DNA from: Ariolimax columbianus
Lineage: Eukaryota; Mollusca; Gastropoda; Stylommatophora; Arionidae
Length of the DNA stretch: 64,000 bases
Reading direction: 5' to 3'
Assembly (NCBI GenBank): GCA_036924085.1
Contig: JAVGWX010000014.1
Coordinates: 36,660,056 to 36,724,055 of the forward strand
Shown: piece after piece, positions 44,260 to 54,500 of the stretch
Layout: every line of letters starts with the position of its first letter
Numbering within the stretch: position 1 is the first letter of the stretch
The notes under the pieces: generated by a model
What the model saw: the letters and a program-made list of their open reading frames with translations, nothing else
Database searches by the model: none
What the model was told of the DNA's origin: nothing
Position numbers and translations under genes: made by a program

Positions 44260-44770
44260 AGAAAGTATCACAAGGTCCCAATATATTAACCGTTGTTGTG
44301 AGGTCTCTAGTATCACAAGGTCCCTATATATTTACCGTTGTTGTGAGGTCTCTAGTATCACAAGGTCCCTATATATTAACCGTTGATGTGAGGTCTCTAG
44401 TATCACAAGGTCCCTATATATTAACCGTTGTTGTGAGGTCTCTAGTATCACAAGGTCCCTATATATTAACCGTTGTTGTGAGGTCTCTAGTATCACAAGG
44501 TCCCTATATATTAACCGTTGTTGTGAGGTCTCTAGTATCACAAGGTCCCTATATATTAACCGTTGTTGTGACGTCCCTAGTATCACACGGTCTCTATATA
44601 TTAACCGTTGTTGTGAGGTCTCTAGTATCCAACGGTCCCTATAAATTAACAGCTGCTGTGACGTCTTTAGTATCACAAGGTCCCTATATATTACCCGTTG
44701 TTGTGACGTCTCTAGTATCCAACGGTCCCTATATATTAACAGCTGTTGTGACGTTTTTAGTATCACACTT
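44260..44770. repeat. 45-bp tandem array (about 11 units)
   Basis: AGGTCTCTAGTATCACAAGG, then TCCCTATATATTAACCGTTG and TTGTG, period 45 bp, more diverged toward the right. Both strands stay open (15 codons per unit), which is fortuitous. It ends about 500 bp upstream of the glycosyltransferase start codon. Confidence 0.95.
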
Positions 44771-45269
44771 TATCTTGTTATACCCGCCTCTATCAGTCAC
44801 AGGTCGCTCCTGAAAACGTTTCACCTTCGCAAGTTAACAGTACAACTAGAACACACGTATTTGACTGCCCTTATCTTTGCTACGATTTACTTGTCAACAT
44901 TTGAGTATCTAGTAATTTCACTCACAAACATCTGTGGAATAACACCATGTTTTATTGATGTACAGATTACAGGAAGCAGTGATAACATCCCATCTTGCAA
45001 GTTACAAACAAGAACAAGCGAATCAATCAATCAGAGCAACGATAATCACGTATCGTTGACAAATAATACCATCTCATATTTTCTCATTTGTATCTGAGAC
45101 ATCCTTTCCACATTAAAAACTAATTCATCCCAAAGAGATAAGAAATGATATCCTACATGCAATATTCTTGATCTGCTAAAGATAACTTTAATCACTCATC
45201 ACCAGCTAGGAAACGGTCAGGGTTTTGTGTTGCCACGTTGCCAAGTTGGTGTTTTCCAGAAAGTCTGTG
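44771..45269 (+). promoter_or_regulatory. Region 5' of the glycosyltransferase gene
   Basis: Position alone suggests that it holds the promoter or a 5' UTR. I find no convincing TATA box at a sensible distance and cannot exclude an upstream non-coding exon. Confidence 0.25.
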
Positions 45270-45544
45270 ATGGCCTATCAGGGTAGAACTATATTTATCG
45301 TTATGCTCATCTCACAAATGGTAGTACTTCTGGTATACCTGTCAGCCAGGGGACGCTGGCTTGAAAATCTAGATACTATGTGGCGTGAATTGGGCAAACT
45401 TGGAAATTTCCGAGAAAATTATACTTTTCAAGCTCTTAAGCCAACTCTCCTAGCTACGTCACCAAACCCAACTATTCTGACTTCACCTATGGGACATGAA
45501 GGGCAAACACGCAATGGAAGTACACAGCTGCAGAGAACTCAAGG
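45270..45544 (+). CDS. GT92 gene exon 1 (signal-anchor and stem)
   Basis: Encodes MAYQGRTIFIVMLISQMVVL and a stem rich in Ser, Thr and Pro. The donor CAAGG|GTGAGT at 45545 matches the consensus. It ends after two bases of a codon. No earlier in-frame ATG exists, only TTG at 45225. Confidence 0.83.
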
Positions 45545-48500
45545 GTGAGTTATTTTTTACTGTTAGACACCTCTTATTGCGTATCACAATATACATGAAA
45601 TGGTAATTCCAAAGCAGACACTGTTGTCGGGGGTCGAGTGTTGCGGTCTAAATTGTTCTAAGACTCCGGGTTTTCATTAGGTTGCGTGATCAGTTATCTT
45701 CTTCGCTTCATTTCGTTTCAGTACGTGGAACAATTACCCATTAACCATTTCGTTTCAGTACGTGAAACAATTACCCATTAACCATTTCGTTTCAGTACGT
45801 GAAACAATTACCCATTAGCAGGTGTATCGAATAGTGTACCTTTCTTGTTAGAAGGACGCGCTCTACGGCTGACTTAATTGTACTTTCTCAAACGTAAAGC
45901 GAACCCACCCAGCCCACCCAGAGATAAACAACTATTAGAATAACCTAAACCGAGGATCTGGTCGAGCCATGATTATAACGCTAATTGAGGACGGCGTGGG
46001 CTAGTGGTTAAGTGACACGACTACTCTAAGACAGATGTTAAGAGGATGAAAGAGGCAGCGAACCACATAATCTGGAAAGATATTATTGTAGGAACAGATG
46101 TTGAACAGGAGTGGGAAAGTTTTAAAACAGTTCTAGAAACGCTAAAAGAGGAATGTGTTCCATGTAGGGAGGTAAACCCCAAGCGTAAAAAGTGGATAAC
46201 TAGATTTGTAGTGAAATGTAGAAGAGCAAAAAATAAAGCATGGCAAAAATATATAGAGGCAGGTAAATCAAAAGAAACATATGTAAAATATTTGGACAAG
46301 CAGAACATATCTCAGAAAGCGAATAAAACAGCAAAAATAGACTTTGAAAAAAAACTTGCTCAGAGGATCAAGACTGACAGTAAAAGCTTCTTTTCTTATG
46401 TTAGAAATAAGCAAAGAACGAAAGACAAAGTAGGCCCTCTCATAGACAGTACAGGGAAAATAATAAGTGAGAATAGGGAGGCTGCTAATCTGCTTAATCA
46501 GTACTTTGGCACAGTCTTCACAAAGGAGGACTGCTCTGAGATCCCAGAGCCTATAGATATTTTTCAAAGAGACATGGATACAGCGGGATTAAGATCAATC
46601 TGTATTACAGAGGAAATGGTTTTTAAAAAATTGGAGGGGTTGAAAGTGAATAAATGTCCAGGTCAAGATGGTATTCACCCAAAATTGCTGTATGAAATTA
46701 GAAACCAACTAGCAAAACCATTGGCTATATTATGTTCTCGATCACTTACAAAAGGGATTGTTCCACGGGATTGGAAAGATGCAGGAGTGATCCCCTTATT
46801 CAAAAAAGGCAAAAAATCAGATCCGGCAAATTATAGACCGGTGAGTTTAACGAGCATAGTCTGTAAATTGTTAGAGTCAATAATCAAAGAAAACATTGTA
46901 ATGCATTTAGAAAAATTTAATCTAATTAGAAATAGTCAGCATGGGTTTACTAGAGGGAGATCATGCTTAACAAATCTATTAGAATTCATGGAGGAGGTTA
47001 CTAAAATCATAGATAAAGGGGAGCCAGTGGATGTTATTTATCTAGACTTTGCAAAGGCCTTTGATAGAGTACCTCATCAAAGATTATTTCGAAAGTTAAA
47101 ATCACATGGAATAGGTGGCGAAGTTGCCAAATGGATTGAAAATTGGTTAACAGGAAGAAGGCAGAGGGTGGGCATAAATAAGGAGTACTCTGAGTGGAGT
47201 GAAGTGAAAAGTGGTGTGCCACAGGGCTCGGTTTTGGGACCAATTTTGTTCTTGATTTATATAAATGATTTGGACATTGATATGAGATCCATTATTGCAA
47301 AATTTGCTGATGACACAAAACTATGCAGTAGTGTCTCATCTAAAGCGGAAGTGGATATATTGATGTCGGATTTAGATAAAATTCGAGAATGGTCTGTAAG
47401 CTGGCAAATGGAGTTTAATGTAGATAAATGTACAGTCATCCACATGGGTAGATCCAATATGGAACATAAATACAGAATGGGAGAAAACAATATTAGAAAG
47501 ATAGATAAGGAAAGGGACCTAGGGGTTATAATAGATCATACAGGAAAGGTGAGTGAGCAAGTTAAGGTAGCAGTGAAAAAGGCAAATGCAATGTTAGGTA
47601 TGATAAAAAGAAATATTAAACATAGGAGCAAGGAAGTGATCGTCAAACTGTATAAAGCTTTAGTTAGACCTAGATTGGAGTACTGTGTACAGGTGTGGAG
47701 TCCTTATCATAGAGGGGACATAAACATGCTAGAAAGAATACAAAAAAGAGCGACAAAGATGATAGTTGGATTCCAGAATTACAGTTATGAGGAACGACTC
47801 AGAAAAACGGGCCTACAGTGTCTCGAAGAGAGAAGAATTCGTGGTGACTTAATACAGGTTTATAAGATGATCAGAGGAATCGATAAATTAGACTATAACA
47901 AGTTTTTTAAAATACAGCCACCTACAATAACACGAGGGCATAGCTACAAGCTGATTAAAGAGAGGTCCAGGTTAGATATTAGGAAATATTTTTTTAGTCA
48001 GAGAGTGGTGTCTGCTTGGAATGCATTGCCAGGGGAGGTAGTGGAGGCAGGGACAGTTAATGCGTTTAAGAATAAACTGGATGCGCATAGATTTTAGAGC
48101 AAGGTGATGTAAATGTAACTGGTTGTATACAGACTCTGCAGGGTCTTCTAAACCAGTATAAAGACGTTAAGTTAAGTTAAGTTACAACCAAAAGGTTTTA
48201 TTTTCTTCTCTACGAACCAACTCCAGGATTGACAGATGACAATGTGGTCCTCTTCGGAAACGATAGACAAACAACCTACTAGTACCTTTTACCGTTATAC
48301 AGTTATATCTACCGTCACACCCCCGACATCAGTACATGCTATATGTTACCTTTATACAGTCGAATCTACCACCAGTACCTGTTACCTTTATACTTTACAA
48401 TCAATGTATGCCTGCTGAGTTGATTCATCTACGTCTTCCTTCACAGATTAACAAAACAAGAATATTTTCAAAGCGTCGACGGTAAAGAGGCGTGGTTTTA

Positions 48501-51500
48501 TTCGGCTTTCTACGACTATGTTGCTGCAGGTCAAGGACACCCATCTGTGCGCACTTTCGGTCTAGTTGAACATACATTTCTGGGAAAAGCTTTCTGCCAC
48601 TTTAGCGTCAACGACAGAAAGAATGTGGTGTCGCACGGCAATATTATAACACTGATTGGCTGGGATAAAACGAGGTAGGTTACTGGATCAGTGTAAGTAT
48701 AGCGGGAGTCTGTCTTCAGTGGATGCATTACATCCATGCCTGATACACAACAGAAGAGATATAGTGGCTTGGTTTTGTTCATTCTCAATCTTCCACTACC
48801 AAACACTGAAAGGGCTTAAGTAGCAGAATGTAGTCCAGACAACGGAATGCGTTGTATCGTAGTTTACAGTTTGACTGCGATATTTGCACCTTTCGGTCCA
48901 ACACATCTGACGTCAGCAAGCATGTTTTAAGTACCGGGTTAGCATTCTCTCTTCGATCCCTTCTCCTTAGCGAGTCTGCCCTGCTGCAGCCTGTTATCCA
49001 GGATCACCGCGTAGAGGTGTAGAAGTGTCTTGGCAGCTCTGGTTCGGTGGCCCTGACGCTAGCACCACTGCAGCTCATGCGATGCTCAGCATCTTGATCG
49101 CAAGAGATACAGTGTGTTCAGAAATACTTGTTGTTGGAATTTATACATTATCATAAAAACATATTAAATTGACGTTTGGGATCAAGATGCTGAGCAGGGC
49201 ATGGGCTGCAGCGGTTAGTGACCCATAGCTGACTGCTAGCGTCAGGGTCAGCGAACCATAGCTGACTGCTAGCGTCAGGGTCAGCGAACCATAGCTGACT
49301 GCTAGCGTCAGGGTCAGCGACCCATAGCTGACTGCTAGCGTCAGGGTCAGCGAACCATAGCTGCGAAGACCCTTCTACACCTCTACGCGGTGATCCTGGA
49401 TAACAGACAGCAACAGAGCAGACTGGCTAAGAAGAAGGGATCGAAGAGGGCATGCTAACCCGGTACTAAAAAATGCTTGCTGAAGTCGGATGTGTTGGAC
49501 GGAAAGGTGCAAATATCGCAGTCAAACTGTAAACTACGACACAACGCATTCCGTTCTCTGGACTACATGCTGCTACTTAAGACCTTTCAGGGTTTGGTAG
49601 CGGGAGATTGAGAACGAAATCAAGCCAAGCCAAGATGAAGTTTTGCATTTGTTCCCCATTTTTAATTATAATGGTAATGTGTTATACATAACTATTAAAT
49701 ATCCTGCGTGGATGTGTCTAAATAGACGTTGTTAATCTATGTGTATCTGATCAATAGTTATCGTGTATACGTTTATATCCACAATATATGTTACAGTACT
49801 CCGTTAATCTTAGTTCCTTGTCGACTTGTCCTTCTACAGTGGCAGATGCCCCTGTGCAGGTCCCAGCTCTGGTATGAGCTGGATATAGCCGGGAGAAGGA
49901 TTTCCTGCTTAGCGGGCTAGGCTTGAGCAGCGTAATACTTCGCTGCGTTGGGCGGTTAACCGATGTGCGAGTTCATCTTAATAAACTCAAACACTAGAGC
50001 AAAGTAGACCAGCAGCCTGTTAGGCGCCATCTTTGCTGCTCTAAACAAACCACCTAATCATAAACGGTGTTATGCCATGTCACACAGTTAGTCGCCTCTT
50101 ACGACATGCTCTCTGTGGGGCAGTGGTGCTATTCTTGTCCTTGTCATACACACAGACACCGGCAGACCACTCGGGATTAACTTCCGTTAATTGGTAGGAC
50201 AATAAGAGCCGCAGGCGTATCTTCATTTACCATATCAGACCCCACTGTTTGCCCTGGCCGTTATTCTAACTTAGAACATTCTCACACTCATCCACATCAT
50301 CATGACCATACTCAGTAAATGACATATCACACAGCAGGTGGCATATTTATTATATCATACTCATATCATAGAATGAGTAGAGAAATTACAAACACAATAT
50401 AATACATATCTTAACTAAACATTCTACTAATACGGGAATTGTAAGCGTTAGATATTGATGGAATTCCCAACTAACTAAAAATCCAGTTCTATTGCCTTGC
50501 AATTACATCACACACACATCGCCTTAACTGCGTCTTCAACACACCTTATCAAATACTCTTCCTCACTGAAATCCCCTCAGGCGGGCGATCTCGTATTAAC
50601 TCGTTCACAATGTGTCCTTGCTTACAAACACACTTTCAGATTATCTATTAATGCAAAATTCACACACCTATTTGAGCGATCCTGTTCTATCACTAAACAT
50701 TCGTCCAACCGTCTATCAATCGCTCCTCTATCTAAGTCGGTGAGTTAAACATACTATCCACATTCAGTCTTCCCCTCTCTATGACAGCCTCTCTCTCTCC
50801 AGCCTCTCTCTATCCAGCCTCCCTCTTTCCAGCCTCTCGGGCTAAACTTTGTCTCGAGTTATATATCCTCAAGCAAGGCCAGAGCTTGACCAATCGATCT
50901 CAGGTGATGGTCATCTTCAATCCCAATTGGAACGAAACACTTTGCACACCTGTCACTCATTCTCTTGCAGCAAGTACCGCTGCCAATTTCGTCTGTCAAT
51001 CAATCTCCCCCTACCAAAATCGGAAGGCCAGTGGTCAGTTTCTACCTGTCCACATTCCTTAACCCAACTCTGTTCTCCTTTGCTGAGACGGTGAGTGACC
51101 TTGACATGCATTCAGGTAGCTTTAAGCTTTAACATGTTCAGGCATCCTAAACTCCCCTTGCTCCGACGGGAACTGTTACAATATATATAACATATATTGT
51201 GGGTATAAACGTTGAAGATAGGGTCTCTTTGGCGAAGAGGTCAAGCCGTTTGCCTCGTGTTCAGACCGTCGGGGTTCGAGTTCAAGTTTCGTGCGACGTA
51301 TGGGCGTGTCCGTCTGCCGAGAGAGAGGCCGAGCTTAATGGGGAAAACCAAGGAGAGACAGAGGAAGGTCGAGAGAGACGATGGAAGATATCGGGAAGGA
51401 GAGACAGTAGAAGGCCGAGAGAGACGATGGAAGATATCGGGAAGGAGAGACAGAGGAAGGCCGAGAAAGACGATGGAAGATATCGGGAAGGAGAGACAGA

Positions 51501-54500
51501 GGAAGGCCGAGAGAGACGATGGAAGATATCGGGAAGGAGAGACAGAGGAAGGCCGAGAGAGACGATGCTAGACAGCCCGAGAGAAGGGCAAGGGGGGGGG
51601 GGGCAATCGTCAAGAGTTGCTAAACGTCACAAGGGAAAGAAATTGATGGAGATACATAATCGTCAACACCAACCGCAGGGCACCTGATGAAGATGACACC
51701 GTTGACGACGGCAGGAGCCTGTCCTCATCGTCAATATGAAATCCCTGTCTGATAGATCAAAGCACACATGCTGCCGATTTGAAATTTTTACTTATAGGAA
51801 AGAATGGGCTCACTGTATTTTACGAGAGTGTTGTGAAAGGTGATACATTAGGGCATAGGACTAGTAAGGTTACCGTGTTGTTGGTGATACATTAGGTCAT
51901 AGGGCTAGTAAGGTTACCGTGTTGTTGGTGATACATTAGGGCATAGAGCTAGTAAGGTTACCGTGTTGTTGGTGATACATTAGGTCATAGGGCTAGTAAG
52001 GTTACCGTGTTGTTGGTGATACATTAGGTCATAGGGCAAGTAAAGTTACCGTGTTGTTGGTGATACATTAGGTCATAGGGCTAGTAAGGTTACCGTGTTG
52101 TTGGTGATACATTAGGTCATAGGGCTAGTAAGGTTACCGTGTTGTTGGTGATACACTAGGGCATAGGGCTAATAAGGTTACCGTGTTGTTGGTGATACAT
52201 TAGGGCATACGGCTAGTAAGGTTACCGTGTTGTTGGTGATACATTAGGGCATAGGGCTAGTAAGGTTACCGTGTTGTTGGTGATACATTAGGTCATAGGG
52301 CTAGTAAGGTTACCGTGTTGTTGGTGATACATTAGGGCATAGGGCTAGTAAGGTTACCGTATTGTTGATGATACATTATGAACTAGATGGATAGTCAAGT
52401 TTGTCAGTAACTGGAACATGTTGTCAAGTGCTAATATGACTGCAATGAGGAACGCCCACATAGCAAGCTAGCTGCCTTCAACAGTCTGTTAATTTTATTA
52501 CTTTCCACAACATAAACACATGATAGATAAAACGAGACACAGCAACAATATATGACAGAGAAATTGAAACTCAACGACATATATGACAGAGAAATAGAGA
52601 TGTTACAAGGGTCCAAAGAGCCAACGCCAGGGAAGCCCTGAAAATACCGTTCGTGGTACCCACATATAACTTGAGAACACTCCCCCAAAGGTTCAGTTCA
52701 TTGAACGGGGCATTGTCCTTAACTCTCAAACAATGCAGTTTAAAATGGTTCAGCAAAAATTGTAATCTTCCCACGAGTACTACTGTGAATGCCACGACCT
52801 CTATGTCATCTAGTAGAAAAACAAGGTAACCTTTCTCTGGGACACGCCAGTTCAAATACAGTTTGAGGGAAATGAACTCAAGAAAGTAGAAGTCATTGAC
52901 CGAAGCGGGGAGCCTAGCAAATAATCTGGGGGAGACAGATCAGGGGGTACAGATCAGAAGTAGCAAAGAAGATAATTCTACATTGCAGCTTAATAGGTAG
53001 CAGATAGACCAACAACAAGTAGCTATATAAACTACAAGACTTAGCCAGTGAGTGACAAGAATAGAGAGATATAATTAGAAGCAACCGAAGCAGAGCAACA
53101 CTGAAACACAAGGAGAGACCACGTACGTATAAGAATCTGTCTGTGTGCGATGTTCTGTTTGAGTCGTCGCTAACACCTGTCTCTCGTGACCCGACTTAAT
53201 TCTCGTCAGAGGGAGACGTGTTGCTTCAACACGAAGCTGTCGTCCTGGGCAACACGTCGTTGACTCATATGTTACCTCGGTCTGACAACCACAGTACCAG
53301 AACCATGTCGTCTGTCATAGACACGAGCACAGCTGCAGTCGCCGAGCGGCTTACGTTGAGGCGAGACAAGAGGCTCAGTAGACATCTGCCTTACGTTGAG
53401 ACGAGACAAGAAGGTCAGAAGGCATCCACGTTGTGTAAGCTGAGAGGTGGAACATATGACCATTAGACGAGCGAGTACAGAGAAATTCGGACAGAGAACA
53501 AGTAGCTAGACAGCATTATATCAACACATAGAGATATAGACGGTGAATAGAAAAATTGCTAGATTCCGACCAGGTGATTAGAACTCTGGGTAAAGTTTAG
53601 TGCAAGAGCATGTCCTGAGCTTATTGCACGCAACTCTTGAAAGTAATTTTAATTAGTTAGAGATGTGCTGATAAATTTCTTGACAGACATTACAATAAGT
53701 TAATAAGGAATAGAGACCAACTAGTCCAAGTTACCATCCCTCGTAAAGAATAGAGACCAACTATTCCAAGTTACCTTCTCTCGTAAATAATAGAGACCAA
53801 CTAGTCCAAGTTACCATCCCTCGTAAAGAATAGAGACCAACTATTCCAAGTTACCTTCTCTCGTAAATAATAGAGACCAACTAGTCCAAGTTACCATCCC
53901 TCGTAAGGAATAGAGACCAACTAGTCCAAGTTACCACCCCTCGTAAAGAATAGAGACCAACTAGTCCAAGTTACCATCTCTCGTACAGAATAGAGACCAA
54001 CTATTCCATGTTACCTTCTCTCGTAAATAATAGAGACCAACTATTCCAAGTTACCATCTCTCGTAAAGAATAGAGACCAACTATTCCAAGTTACCATCTC
54101 TCGTAACGAATAGCGACCAGCTAGTACAAGTTACCATCCCCTTGAAAAGAATAGCGACCAACTAGTCCAAGTTACCATCTCTCCTAAAGTAGAGCGACCA
54201 AGTACAAATTACCATCCCCTAGTAAAGAATAGCGACCAACTAGTCCAAGTTACCATCTCTCCAAAAGTAGAGCTACCAAGTACAAATTACCAGCCCCTCG
54301 TAAAGAATAGCGACCAGCTAGTCCAAGTTACCATCCCTCGTAAAGAATAGCGACCAACTAGTCCAAGTTACCATCCCTCGTAAAGAATAGCGACCAGCTA
54401 GTCCAAGTTACCATCCCTCGTAAAGAATAGCGACCAACTAGTCCAAGTTACCATCCCTTGTAAAGAATAGAGACCAACTAGTCAAAGTTACCATCCCTCG

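Noticed and set aside
44298..44813. Repeat protein frames of 15-residue units on both strands
   Set aside because: The 45-bp array is open in several frames; nothing outside the array supports a gene, and it lies just upstream of an unrelated gene.
51199..51687. An Arg/Glu-rich charged protein of 162 residues
   Set aside because: Translation of the 46-bp purine-rich array behind a SINE head.
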